This document shows, piece after piece, positions 35,251-45,795 of a DNA stretch of 58,773 nucleotides. How positions within the stretch are numbered: the stretch's first letter is position 1; each line of letters opens with the position of its first letter. The notes beneath the pieces were generated by a model. That model made no database searches. It saw nothing but the letters and a program-made list of their open reading frames with translations, and was not told the DNA's origin. Source of the DNA: Candidatus Zixiibacteriota bacterium (lineage in GTDB: Bacteria > Zixibacteria > MSB-5A5 > GN15 > FEB-12); the NCBI GenBank assembly GCA_024276275.1, contig JAJRXM010000016.1, positions 1-58,773 on the forward strand. The letters run 5' to 3'. The translations under genes were made by a program, and so were the position numbers.

Positions 35251-35723
35251 ATGCAAAATAAAGACTCACAAATTATATCATCAACAGAAAACACTACTGC
35301 AGAATTATTGCAATGGACAACTCATCCTATTAAAACTCGTCCATTAGCAGCTGTACTGGTTTCTGCCTTTATTTTGTTTATACCGTTTCTCGTTTTGTCA
35401 TTGACATCTTCAAAGATATTTGGATTTCTTTCATTGGCGGTTCTTTTTGCTTCCGTTGCGAAGTTTTATTTTCCTACATATTTTACCCTAACAGATAACG
35501 AAGCGATTATTAAAAGTTCGACTCAGACAATCAAAAAAAATGGTCAGAGTTTCGTTCATACTATCCTGACAAAAACGGAGTGCTTCTTTCTCCGTTTATA
35601 GAAAAATCTCGTCTGGAAAATTTTCGGGGTATCTATTTGATTTTTAATGACAACGGTGATAAAGTAATGGAAATTGTTAAGCAAAAAATTACGATGGATA
35701 CAGAACAGGATAAATTGATATGA
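35251..35723 (+). pseudogene. Membrane protein of unknown function, frame broken at A8 tract
   Basis: ATG 35251 opens a protein with two transmembrane helices (LAAVLVSAFILFIPFLVLSL and FGFLSLAVLFASVAKFYF). In the A8 run at 35533-35540 the natural frame is lost. With one more A it continues KKKWSEFRSYYPDKNGVLLS and ends with TEQDKLI at a TGA (35721-35723) that overlaps the next ATG. The restored protein has about 157 residues, a two-helix anchor followed by a beta-rich PH-like domain (IYLIFNDNGDKVMEIVKQ). Without the correction it ends 25 residues after the break. Confidence 0.75.
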
Positions 35724-36204
35724 GTTTTTTTAAAGGAAGCATGGAACTCCCTGAACCGGAAAAAAATGCACTCCCTCCCGATGAAGATGCTGTATTAGAA
35801 AAACTTGCCAAGATGGTAGTTAAGAGGGGTTTTTCTGTCCCTGCTATAATGTTTTTGGAATCTATCAAACCTCTTAATTATATTACTTCACAGGCACTTG
35901 TCTTTTTGAACCGATTGTACAAACAGTATTTTCTTTCCAAGATTATGATACTTTTCGTTTGGCTCTTGAAAAACGTGAAACGATGGAAATTATTATTTTA
36001 AAGATTGAACATCACGATGCCATAGCTCATCGACGTGAAAAACGTATTAAAAAGTTTTATAAACAAGAAAAGAAAAATTGGAAATGGTACCAACGCTACT
36101 TAGGCGTTTTTATTCCAAAAATTGAATATCCTCCCGAAGTATTAAATGACCCTGAAGAATTACAGGAAAGCTCACCGAAAAATCCGCCACCTCCACCTAG
36201 CTGA
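35720..36204 (+). pseudogene. Hypothetical protein, frame broken at T5 tract
   Basis: ATG 35720 overlaps the previous stop. The first frame reads SMELPEPEKNALPPDEDAVL and AKMVVKRGFSVPAIMFLESI, then goes wrong after a T5 run at 35903-35907. One more T gives FFEPIVQTVFSFQDYDTFRL, joining the downstream frame EKRETMEIIILKIEHHDAIA to a proline-rich end at 36204. The full product would be about 161 residues with no signal peptide. The Pro/Glu-rich N-terminus followed by one amphipathic segment is typical of small membrane-associated proteins. Function unknown. Confidence 0.75.
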
Positions 36205-36765
36205 TTATTTTTTTCCCTTTTGCAGTATTTTATTTATCTGACGCAGTTTATATTTTTCAATAGCATGAGAAAGAGAGTCGGCATACGGAGATTTTAACTC
36301 CGTGAGTTTTAATAAATTGATGTCAGCATTTTTAATATCATTTAAAACCAAATAAGTTTCACCCATATACTCTAGTGCTTGTGCATAATTTGAATCAAGT
36401 TTCAAGGCTTGATGAAAGGCAGTTAGTGACAGGTCCGGTTTGCCGATTTTCCTGTAACAGTATCCTAAATTGTTAAATGCTTCTTTCATCGTCGGGTCTA
36501 TATCTATTGTTTCTTTGAAATCAGAAATAGCCTTTTCATATTCTTTTTTTGCTTTAGCTTCCGAGGTTGCACGGTAGTTATACGCAAAAGCCGAATCGCC
36601 GACCTGTATAATTTATTTAGCTTTGCGTATGTGATTAATACCACTTTTAAAAGTAATTTGAGCTTTTTCATTACTTGTGTCAGTATCTGATTTTTTACTA
36701 AATATGTTTAGTGTTGTTATAAAAGAAAAAATGATAAGATATAAAACAATTTTAAATTTTTGCAT
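36205..36765 (-). pseudogene. Exported TPR protein with in-frame TAA
   Basis: On the minus strand ATG 36765 encodes a signal peptide (KFKIVLYLIIFSFITTLNIF) and about 50 residues, then a TAA at 36613-36615. After the stop the same frame continues VGDSAFAYNYRATSEAKAKK into TPR units (MKEAFNNLGYCYRKIGKPDL, YAQALEYMGETYLVLNDIKN). A CAA codon at the stop would give a 186-residue secreted TPR protein. It is convergent with the broken genes at 35251-36204. Confidence 0.8.
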
Positions 36766-36847
36766 ACTAATATCTCTTGTTATGAGTACGTAATAAAAAG
36801 GCGGAAGATCAAAAGAAATTCCGCCTGTTTAATGCTATAAGAAAATC

Positions 36848-38776
<1,929 letters not shown>

Positions 38777-38788
38777 CTATATTTCCTT

Positions 38789-39100
38789 TCAATGTTTTAT
38801 CAACCTAATCTGTTTTATTGATCGTCCAAACGGATAGCTGTTAATTTGAGAAATTATCTCATCAGATTTCATAGAGATTTCCTGTCTCCAGGCATCATCG
38901 GTAACAGCTACAAACAGAACTCCTTTTTCATATCGTATAGCTTTTGCTCTTTGGGCTAATTCTTTGCCTACGATATCAGGCCATTTTTCTACGACCATCC
39001 ATCCGTAATAAGTTTTAGAAATTCCGAATGTGCTCATTATTTTGCCTATAACACCTGAAATAGGCTGGGGTCTGTTTTTTTTCTGAGAGTTATTTTCCAT
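38789..39100 (-). CDS. dciA: DciA-like (DUF721) replication protein
   Basis: A 103-residue DUF721 protein. Residues 30-100 hold the domain: TYYGWMVVEKWPDIVGKELA, ALRYEKG-type strand (IRYEKGVLFVAVTDDAWRQE) and ISQINSYPFG. DciA proteins load or assist the replicative helicase DnaB where DnaC is absent. The dciA-gyrB order is widely conserved near dnaA/recF; those genes are not in the window. Good family match. Confidence 0.85.
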   Translation of the reverse strand: MENNSQKKNRPQPISGVIGKIMSTFGISKTYYGWMVVEKWPDIVGKELAQRAKAIRYEKGVLFVAVTDDAWRQEISMKSDEIISQINSYPFGRSIKQIRLIKH

Positions 39101-39253
39101 TAGTTATATCTATTCAAAGTAATTAATTACGTATCTTATAAAGATAGTTCTTTTTTATACGGTTTGCAAGGAAAAAATGTTTCTTAAGATGGTGTGTAAC
39201 AGGAGGTTATGTGCGTGTGAAAGGGGGTAGAATTAAACAAAAAACTATCTCTA

Positions 39254-39291
39254 AAAAAGGGAATCAGCAGACAAAAAAATGTCTGCTGATT
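39254..39291 (-). terminator. Intrinsic terminator downstream of the GIN-domain gene
   Basis: AATCAGCAGAC (39262-39272) and GTCTGCTGATT (39281-39291) form an 11-bp perfect stem with an eight-base loop. Read on the minus strand it is followed by CCCTTTTTTAG. It lies about 55 bases after the stop of the gene at 39347. Confidence 0.8.
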
Positions 39292-39346
39292 ATGGAGGAG
39301 GTCGCAGTAATTACAAAAATTCTGTAAATACCGCTATGATGATTTT

Positions 39347-40015
39347 TTACCTTTTTCGTTTTTTTATAGAACCCGAGCCTGAAATTTTGCTGTTGACATA
39401 TTCCGGGTTGCCATAGTAGACAATGTCACCTGAGCCGGAGACTTTGCCGTCAAAACTTTTTTGAGCATATACTAAAATATCACCGGAACCGCTTACTTTG
39501 GCATAGACATCTTCGGCAATCAAATCGCGGGTGTCAATATCACCGGAGCCGGAGAGATGGATTTCTAAATCTTTTACTTTTCCGTTTGCTGTTAAATCGC
39601 CAGAACCCGAGAGTTGATATTCAAAAAAGTCGGCATCTAACTCATCGATAATTATATCACCCGAACCGGAAAGTTTAACATATTCAAGTTTCGGAACAGT
39701 GATTTCGATTTTGCAAGTACGTCTTGAGGAATATGAACCGTGTGAGTCAAGGATTAGAGTCTTACCGTTTACTTCAGTTTCAATTTTATCAAGTAAGTTG
39801 TCATCAAATGTCACGTTGACAGATTGTTTGTCTCCGACTGTTATAAAAACATCAAACGAACCTGTTGCTTTAATTCTTTTAAAAGAATCTACATCTCTTG
39901 TTTCTGTTTGCATATCACCCGACCCTTTTTCGCCTTTACTGAAAAAACTGAACCCGCCGGCGAATGATGATGTTGCGAATGCGAGTATAGACAGGCATGT
40001 TATAATTTTTTTCAT
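39347..40015 (-). CDS. Secreted GIN-domain (DUF2807) protein
   Basis: A 222-residue protein. ATG 40015 gives a clean signal peptide (KIITCLSILAFATSSFAGGF) with AAAAGG upstream; ATG 40084 would add 23 residues. The mature part is a right-handed beta-solenoid of the DUF2807/GIN type with repeated SGSGDI-type turns: LSGSGDIIIDELDADFFEYQ, LSGSGDLTANGKVKDLEIHL, VSGSGDILVYAQ, ISGSGSIKKRK. GIN domains occur in putative autotransporter adhesins of Bacteroidetes and relatives. Likely periplasmic or surface; role unknown. Confidence 0.85.
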   Translation of the reverse strand: MKKIITCLSILAFATSSFAGGFSFFSKGEKGSGDMQTETRDVDSFKRIKATGSFDVFITVGDKQSVNVTFDDNLLDKIETEVNGKTLILDSHGSYSSRRTCKIEITVPKLEYVKLSGSGDIIIDELDADFFEYQLSGSGDLTANGKVKDLEIHLSGSGDIDTRDLIAEDVYAKVSGSGDILVYAQKSFDGKVSGSGDIVYYGNPEYVNSKISGSGSIKKRKR

Positions 40016-40277
40016 TCTGTAAATACCTTTTTTCATTTGTTCATGTTTATATTGTATTACGGAAAAATATCTGATGAGTTTCAATTATTTTATGCATTAT
40101 TAAAAGATGAGATTACCATTCACATAGGCGAACCTACGGCTCGTTTTGTACCTGTAGGTACAGGTTTGCCTGTAACGTTTGTAAAACCCTATGATGTTTC
40201 CATAACTACTCTTCTCTAATGTTATCTCAAACTTGATTTGGGAACCATATAATTGAGGCTATTTTTGATTTTTGTAG

Positions 40278-40330
40278 GTCAGGTCTCCCTGAGACCTGAC
40301 GATATAGGGGCGTTTCGCGAAACGCCCCTA
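40278..40330. repeat. REP-like pair of palindromes
   Basis: GTCAGGTCTC (40278-40287), CCT, GAGACCTGAC (40291-40300) is followed after four bases by a perfect 26-base palindrome at 40305-40330 with half-site TAGGGGCGTTTCG. A diverged relative of the first stem is at 13815-13831. Two strong GC-rich palindromes in an AT-rich gap are typical of REP/REPIN-type dispersed repeats. Confidence 0.7.
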
Positions 40331-40453
40331 CGAATACTGGATCCGTAATCAAGCTGGGAATTGACATTATAGAAACATGAGATTGCCACACTCCCTTTGG
40401 TCGTTCTCAATGACTAAAAAATGAAAGCCGCTTCGACAGGTTCCCTTACTATA

Positions 40454-40486
40454 TAAAAAAAGCCTCCTTATATATAGGGAGGCTTT
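40454..40486 (-). terminator. Intrinsic terminator of the zinc-ribbon gene
   Basis: AAAGCCTCC (40459-40467) and GGAGGCTTT (40478-40486) form a nine-pair stem with a TA-rich loop. On the minus strand it is followed by a T run (A run 40454-40460). It lies 155 bases after the stop of the gene at 40641. Confidence 0.75.
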
Positions 40487-40640
40487 CAGGAACGTACCAT
40501 GGAGATACTTTCGTAAGAGTTTTAGATGCGTATATCTGCTACTCTTAATTGATAATTATTTTTCTTTCATAAAACAACAATGTTAGGTTTCCGATCAAGC
40601 AGTGAATGACATTGGGGAAGTACGAAATAACATGTGACAG

Positions 40641-41093
40641 TTAGACCGGTTCATAAGGAACATATTCAACCGTTTTCAGTTTTTTCCGTCCCGGATATTT
40701 TGTAGACGGGATAAAGAAATCGGCACCTTCACGTCGACGCATCCGAACCGTAAAATCCTGACATCCCTGACACCTACTGATTTTGCCGATAAATTCTTTT
40801 TTAATCCGACGTCTTTTCTTATGAGTAGGGGCGTAGACAGCTTTACCGATAATCTTGTATCCTTTTTGAGGATCATCACGGTCTATAAATTCAACACCGT
40901 TTTCAATTTCGTTGCATCCTTCTTTATACAAAGTCGCCCCCGGGCATTCAATAAAGATATACCCGTCATCATAGGTCTCATCATCAAATAGATGCGTATT
41001 AGTCAAATCTTTTGAATTACATTCAGAACAAAGCCAAACACCTTGTTTTTGAATCATTTGGTTATTACAGTTAATACAATTTTTTTCAGCCAT
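40641..41093 (-). CDS. Zinc-ribbon protein of unknown function
   Basis: A 150-residue protein. The N-terminal zinc ribbon has CINCNNQ and CSECNS (two CxxC pairs). A second set, CQGCQ near residue 112, may bind zinc with CPG and CNE in the middle. The C-terminus is basic (MRRREGADFFIPSTKYPGRK and KKRRRIKKEFIGK), so nucleic-acid binding is possible. It stands alone between a 195-base gap and a terminator. No family recognised. Confidence 0.7.
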   Translation of the reverse strand: MAEKNCINCNNQMIQKQGVWLCSECNSKDLTNTHLFDDETYDDGYIFIECPGATLYKEGCNEIENGVEFIDRDDPQKGYKIIGKAVYAPTHKKRRRIKKEFIGKISRCQGCQDFTVRMRRREGADFFIPSTKYPGRKKLKTVEYVPYEPV

Positions 41094-41288
41094 AGAAGTT
41101 CACCCTTCTGTTCTTTGCTGTTTACTACTGATATAAGTTGTTTCACTTATACCTTTTGCAAGAGCTTTGCCAAACCGAAATAATCATTGTAATCAGTTGT
41201 GTTTCAGTATGATAGCCTTATAGGCGGGTGTGTTGTAATTTGAGAAAAAGTGAAATTTTATTGGAATTCTCCAAGTCTCTATTGGAGA

Positions 41289-41624
41289 TTATCCCTTAAA
41301 AATAAGAAATAGTGAACAGACAGAGACTGTAACAGGTAGAAGAGCTACAAAAGAGTATGGGGCAAACAATGACCCCGCAAATGCCAATACAATAGATGGA
41401 ATGACTAAGTATTTTAAGGTAGAAAATGCCATCCGTGCTACTAATGAAAGAAGAAACAAACCTAAAGCTGCAATGACAATATACGATGCGTATAATCCGT
41501 TCTGCCCAAACTGTTCCAATATGAAACCTTTGGCAGAACCTATGACAGATGAATACTCATCCGCTTTGAGAGTTGCGTTATCTAAAAAACTTTTGGCCTG
41601 AGTCATCAAATCAATAGTTTGCAT
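41289..41624 (-). CDS. Small membrane protein, four helices
   Basis: A 111-residue protein. ATG 41624 is preferred, with GAGGAAG just upstream; an earlier start at 41648 adds eight residues. The N-terminal 40 residues are polar (MTQAKSFLDNATLKADEYSS); then follow hydrophobic helices ASYIVIAALGLFLLSLVARM, YLVIPSIVLAFAGSLFAPYS and ALLPVTVSVCSLFLIF. Its start overlaps the 3' end of the acidic protein gene at 41611. Unknown function. Confidence 0.7.
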   Translation of the reverse strand: MQTIDLMTQAKSFLDNATLKADEYSSVIGSAKGFILEQFGQNGLYASYIVIAALGLFLLSLVARMAFSTLKYLVIPSIVLAFAGSLFAPYSFVALLPVTVSVCSLFLIFKG

Positions 41625-41844
41625 CTTCTTCCTCTTCCAATGGTTCAATGGTCAATGAAGACTCTCCGACACGAGTGAGACCTTCCATCCGTTTTGTTAA
41701 GAAATTTTTAGATGTTATCCATTTGTGGGAAAGTTCTAAAATTTCTTCCTGGTCAACATCAGATTCCCAATCAAGAACAACTTGATCTATCGAGTTGTCA
41801 TTTACAATTAAATCTTCCATTGTGAGCACAAACTTCACTTTCAT
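41611..41844 (-). CDS. Small acidic protein of unknown function
   Basis: A 77-residue acidic protein (KFVLTMEDLIVNDNSIDQVV, EEILELSHKWITSKNFL) ending in a Glu-rich tail. It is translated just before and overlaps the small membrane protein, so the two are a pair. The hydrophobic/acidic pattern gives no family match. Confidence 0.65.
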   Translation of the reverse strand: MKVKFVLTMEDLIVNDNSIDQVVLDWESDVDQEEILELSHKWITSKNFLTKRMEGLTRVGESSLTIEPLEEEEDANY

Positions 41845-42072
41845 AACGTACCGTCCTATTAAAAGGCTTAATGTTCACTTTTATTCTTATCCGGTTCTTT
41901 TCCAAGGTTGGTGCCGTGTAGGAAAAAAACTTGTACATTCTATTTAAGTTGTTGTATGGAAAGTTGTTAGGTTTATAGAAAAATGATTATTACTGTTTAA
42001 ATATGGCTATAAATACTAAACGATAAGCAGGAACTATAGGAGAAATCCTATATATTGTAGTGCATAAAAAAT

Positions 42073-42108
42073 CCCCGATAGATGTTATATCTAACGGGGA
42101 ATTCGTTT
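42073..42108 (+). terminator. Hairpin with T tract
   Basis: CCCCG (42073-42077), an inner stem TAGAT/ATCTA and CGGGG (42095-42099), then GTTTTT. No plus-strand gene precedes it within 900 bases, so it may end an unannotated RNA or act for read-through from the left. An A run on the other side allows minus-strand termination too. Confidence 0.55.
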
Positions 42109-42573
42109 TTACGGATGTAGATCGAGTATGAAAATAAATCAGTTTTTTCGGTTTGGACCTGACGAATAAATGAATTCTGTTTTTTGTTAGCGAAAAAACA
42201 GCAGATATTTGTCAATACATAATAGCTGATTTGTTTTCTTTAGAAGTCAAACGTCTTAAATCTCTTTGGCTATCTTAAATATTTAATTCTAAAAGATAGT
42301 CAAATTTACTCCATATACAATCCTCCATATTGACAGTTATATTCGTGCGGAAAGGCATTGTATGTTACGCGTTGTGGAGCAGTTAAATGAGGATTATCTA
42401 ACTGTATAGATGTGAGAGTGTTAAGGGAACACAACGCACTTCAATTATATACAATATATTATGCGTAGATATATAGTCAATAAAAGATGAAGGAGTCGCA
42501 TTTATTGCGTTTATGGTGTGATAAAGGGTGTTATAAATATTGTTGCTCTCTTTCAAATCTACAGTAACCCCCT

Positions 42574-42591
42574 ACCTGCGGACGCAGGTAT
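42574..42591. repeat. Palindrome TACCTGCG/CGCAGGTA
   Basis: Eight-base perfect inverted repeat with a GA spacer, preceded by a run of C. REP-like. No coding role. Confidence 0.5.
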
Positions 42592-42640
42592 CCAGAACTT
42601 ATTTCAAACTTTTTTGTTTTCGAGATATTTTTGATGAACT

Positions 42641-42660
42641 GTCAGGAACCTATTCCTGAC
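42641..42660. repeat. Palindrome GTCAGGAA/TTCCTGAC
   Basis: Eight-base inverted repeat with CCTA loop. A related short palindrome built on GTCAGGAA is at 52585-52602 (AGTGTCA, GGAA, TGACACT), suggesting a second small repeat family. Confidence 0.5.
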
Positions 42661-42784
42661 AACAAATTAAGAATTTTCTATAATTTGTATTTTTTCCTCA
42701 ATCAAATCATATAGTTTATATAAAATCTTTCTATGTGTTACAGTTTTAGCTCCGACTTCTCTGAAAAAGTAAAATAGAGTACTG

Positions 42785-45172
42785 TTATTTTATTAGCAGC
42801 ATTTTCTTTTCAGATACGAAATTATCTGCTTTTAATCTATACAGATAGATTCCACTTGACAAATTAGATGCGTCCCATGCAACAGTATGTGTCCCTACCG
42901 TTTTATAACTATCTACAAGAGTGCTGACTTTCTGCCCTAAAATGTTGAACACTTCAAGAGTTACATTACTGTTTTTTGGCAACGTAAACAATATTTCAGT
43001 TGTGGGATTAAATGGGTTAGGGTAGTTTTGATGAAGTGTGTACTCGCTTGGAATTGATAAATGCGCTTCATCAAAAGCAATATCAGTCGAGACATTATAC
43101 TTAGTCCAGCGAGCAATATTGTTTGATTCTATTCCTCCAGCCATAAAAAATTGCCCAAAGACATATAATTCATCTTGAAAAACTCGTAAGTCACTAACCA
43201 AAGGTACGGGTGAGTTCCAGCCGGGATAATTGGTTATTCCAGAACCAAGAGGTGAAAAAGTTGCACCATCCCAAATGGCAATATTATTTGCTGCTACTCC
43301 ACCAATTGAATCAAAATTTCCTCCAAGAACCATTTGATTATTGTATTCTACAACTGAACCAATATAATCATTATTTTCACCAAAATTTAAATTAATACTT
43401 GACCAATTATTACCATCCCAAAATGCTATATTTTCTGCTTGAACTCCATTTACTTCATTAAAATATCCGGTAATTACAAGGGTGTCATTTTTTACTATCA
43501 TCTTACCTATATATGAATAATTTGTATTTGTAGATGTTACGAGTGCAGTCCAGTTATTTCCATCCCACATGGCTAAATTTTTAGCGGGTGTTGTACCAAC
43601 AGAGTCGAACGATCCACTCATAATTAGATTATTATTATAAATAATAAAAGAACCAACATCATCGTTAGGTTGTTGGTCAAATGGAACCCACATATCATTT
43701 TCTCGATAGGCGAGTGTTACAGTATCAGAGTCAATAACTAAATAACTTCCACCAACTATAAGTTGGTTATGATAATGAATAAAATCATGAGGTTGACACA
43801 TTGAAGTAAAACCTATATCAGTCCAAGTTGTGCCATCATACATAGCAGCAGAGTTTACACTTATTCCTCCAATTTCAGAGAACCATCCGCCCGCATAAAG
43901 AGTATCTTGATGGCTATATAAACCTGCTACATTTACACCGTCAGTAACTCCTAATGGAATCCATTTTTCACTATCAAACATTGCAATTTTATTAGATATT
44001 TCATTTCCTACATAATCAAAAAATCCGGTAATCACAATTTTATTCTGAAACAGTACAGACTCATTTGTATTCCATAATAGACCGTTATCATAATTAAGTT
44101 TCCATTCATTTCTGTTCCACATAGCACTTCGATGATAATAAAGTTGACCGCTTAAATTTGTTCGACCAAACACAAAAAGTGAATCACCTAAAATGCCCAT
44201 TGATAAATCATTCCCAAGTAAATTATCACCAATAGAACTCCAACTAGTGCCGTCCCATGTCAATATCGTTGCCCCGGGTAATAAACTGTCTGTATATCTC
44301 GTACTTACTGTAATTTGATTATTATAAATTATTAAATCAGATACTTCATTGAGAGAATCTGAAAAAGGTAAATATCTTAAACTATCTAGACTATTATATA
44401 CACCAATTTTATTATTCTGGTATAAATCTCCAGCTACCACAAGCATTGTATCCCATACTACGATATCAGTAACACTATACCCAGGTGAATAATAAAAAGT
44501 TACCCAGCTATTATTATTCCGTTTTGTCAAAGCATTCATATTTTGTAAATCTATATATGTAAAGTCACCACCTACGATTAATTGATTATTATAAACAGTA
44601 AGGGCATTGATTTTACCATTAAATGTACCATCCAATTTTCCCCATAGAGAACCATCCCAAACAGCAATTGACCATGCGTACGAATTACTATCTTTCTGAA
44701 ACCAGCCTCCAACAAATAAAGAGTCATTCATAACAGTCATTGCTTCAATATTTCCATTTAACCCAGTATCAAGCGTTGACCATGAAAAACCATCCCATTC
44801 AGAAATTGAATTTCCATTATTACCATGTCCACCAACTATGAGTTTGTTTTTATATTCAACCATTGACCTTCCATAAAATGAAGTACCATTACTCAGAGGG
44901 ACATATTCGATGCCATCCCAAGCGAGAATATTAGATATCTTGTTTGGAATAGGTTGATACGATGATAACCGACCACATGCAATTGGTTGATTATTATATA
45001 CAATCATATCATACACATTTTGAGCTGCTGATGTTCCAGACTGACGACCAAACCCTCTATCCCAATAAATATCATCAGGGTGTTCTTGGGCAATTATCAT
45101 TGGGACGATACAGATACATATTAAAACATATAATAATAATTTTGTTTTTAACTCTGTTTTCTTTATAGCCAT
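42785..45172 (-). CDS. Secreted beta-propeller-like repeat protein with T9SS-type C-terminal sorting domain
   Basis: A 795-residue secreted protein. ATG 45172 follows GGAGG; a signal peptide (LLLYVLICICIVPMIIAQ) comes next. The mature region is a series of about fifteen 40-50-residue repeats of the form W.G..W..L....V..L.VYNNQLIVGG.F (for example LTVYNNQLIVGGDFTYIDLQ), consistent with kelch-like propellers. The last 85 residues are a type A sorting module: HQNYPNPFNPTTEILFTLPK, NILGQKVSTLVD, WDASNLSSGIYLYRL. This targets proteins to the type IX secretion system or to the cell surface in the FCB group. No T9SS machinery genes lie in the window. Confidence 0.9.
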   Translation of the reverse strand: MAIKKTELKTKLLLYVLICICIVPMIIAQEHPDDIYWDRGFGRQSGTSAAQNVYDMIVYNNQPIACGRLSSYQPIPNKISNILAWDGIEYVPLSNGTSFYGRSMVEYKNKLIVGGHGNNGNSISEWDGFSWSTLDTGLNGNIEAMTVMNDSLFVGGWFQKDSNSYAWSIAVWDGSLWGKLDGTFNGKINALTVYNNQLIVGGDFTYIDLQNMNALTKRNNNSWVTFYYSPGYSVTDIVVWDTMLVVAGDLYQNNKIGVYNSLDSLRYLPFSDSLNEVSDLIIYNNQITVSTRYTDSLLPGATILTWDGTSWSSIGDNLLGNDLSMGILGDSLFVFGRTNLSGQLYYHRSAMWNRNEWKLNYDNGLLWNTNESVLFQNKIVITGFFDYVGNEISNKIAMFDSEKWIPLGVTDGVNVAGLYSHQDTLYAGGWFSEIGGISVNSAAMYDGTTWTDIGFTSMCQPHDFIHYHNQLIVGGSYLVIDSDTVTLAYRENDMWVPFDQQPNDDVGSFIIYNNNLIMSGSFDSVGTTPAKNLAMWDGNNWTALVTSTNTNYSYIGKMIVKNDTLVITGYFNEVNGVQAENIAFWDGNNWSSINLNFGENNDYIGSVVEYNNQMVLGGNFDSIGGVAANNIAIWDGATFSPLGSGITNYPGWNSPVPLVSDLRVFQDELYVFGQFFMAGGIESNNIARWTKYNVSTDIAFDEAHLSIPSEYTLHQNYPNPFNPTTEILFTLPKNSNVTLEVFNILGQKVSTLVDSYKTVGTHTVAWDASNLSSGIYLYRLKADNFVSEKKMLLIK

Positions 45173-45364
45173 TAGTGCCTCCACCATCTATTTATAGTTA
45201 TATCATCATAATAAATAATCTAAAATTTCATTTTGAGTTTATCAATATAAAAATAGAGAGCAGTGTATTGTTTAAAACTTGTGAGGTCATTTTCTCTACA
45301 ACCTTGTACTTTATTCACATCCCACACTCTAACACGTAACACTAAATAAATTTGGAGAAAAAAC

Positions 45365-45481
45365 ATGTACAAAAACACTACAATAAATATTATCAAAAAT
45401 GGCTTTAAGCCATTTTTAAAGGCAAAGCCATTTCGCTCTAATCATATCCTACCGTTTTACTTACAGCGAAAAAGAGCATGA
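45365..45481 (+). CDS. Possible 38-residue basic peptide
   Basis: ATG 45365 is preceded by GGAG at 45353-45356 and opens a 38-residue Lys/Arg-rich frame (MYKNTTINIIKNGFKPFLKA ... QRKRA). A perfect palindrome lies within it (45395-45417), so the frame may be incidental to a hairpin or bidirectional terminator. No homologue is recognised. Confidence 0.25.
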   Translation: MYKNTTINIIKNGFKPFLKAKPFRSNHILPFYLQRKRA

Positions 45482-45569
45482 AAAAACAAATAAAAAAAGA
45501 TGTTTTATATGTGACTGAAGCAATTTTCAATATGAAAAAATCAGCCTCAATGCCCTGTCTATAGTGGTT

Positions 45570-45697
45570 TGTTGAAAAGTCCAGTATTTCTTTCAAGACC
45601 CTTCGACAGGCTCAGGGTGACTTGAAAGACAATAACTTATGATTTGTCATACTGAGTTTGTCGAAGTATGTTCCAATAAGAGAGGGTTTATCAACAA
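45570..45697. repeat. REPIN-like nested inverted repeat
   Basis: CTTCGACAGGCTCAGGGTGAC begins at 45601 (its first 20 bases are CTTCGACAGGCTCAGGGTGA). It is matched in inverted orientation at 45646-45666, 17 of 21 positions. Outer arms TTGTTGA (45570-45576) and TCAACAA (45691-45697) enclose it. A partial copy of the arm occurs at 40431-40445. This is the architecture of a small non-coding mobile or REPIN-type repeat. Confidence 0.65.
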
Positions 45698-45795
45698 GTC
45701 TTATAGTGGCAGAACTTTCACCTGTTGTACCGATAATAGAGAGGTTAATGGAAAATCCCTAAAGTTATGCAGACGTTTTCCGATAGTGTTCTTAT

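Larger units (their letters stand above)
40016..40640. other. Intergenic region with palindromic repeats
   Basis: About 625 bases with no supported gene; a 60-codon plus-strand frame near 40037 has no ribosome site. It holds two adjacent long palindromes (40278-40330), a segment at 40431-40445 resembling the CTTCGACAGG repeat at 45601, and a terminator for the upstream minus-strand gene. Confidence 0.5.
41845..42784. other. Long intergenic region with three hairpins
   Basis: About 940 bases without a supported gene on either strand. It contains a terminator (42073-42105) and palindromes at 42574-42591 and 42641-42660. The remainder is AT-rich with no recognisable RNA gene or coding frame longer than about 20 codons with a ribosome site. 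Confidence 0.5.
45173..45795. other. Intergenic region with repeat and small frame
   Basis: About 620 bases. It holds one weakly supported 38-codon frame (45365-45481), a 23-base palindrome centred at 45406 (AAAAATGGCTT and its complement), and a nested inverted repeat at 45570-45697. No other gene is supported. Confidence 0.5.

Noticed and set aside
14962-36615. Reassignment of TAA/TAG to glutamine
   Set aside because: Conserved genes such as gyrB, rpsR, rplI and copA end at TAA or TAG exactly where their families end, so these codons act as stops in this genome.
40037-40219. 60-codon plus-strand frame upstream of the GIN gene
   Set aside because: No ribosome site and no coherent protein pattern; better explained as leader or intergenic DNA.
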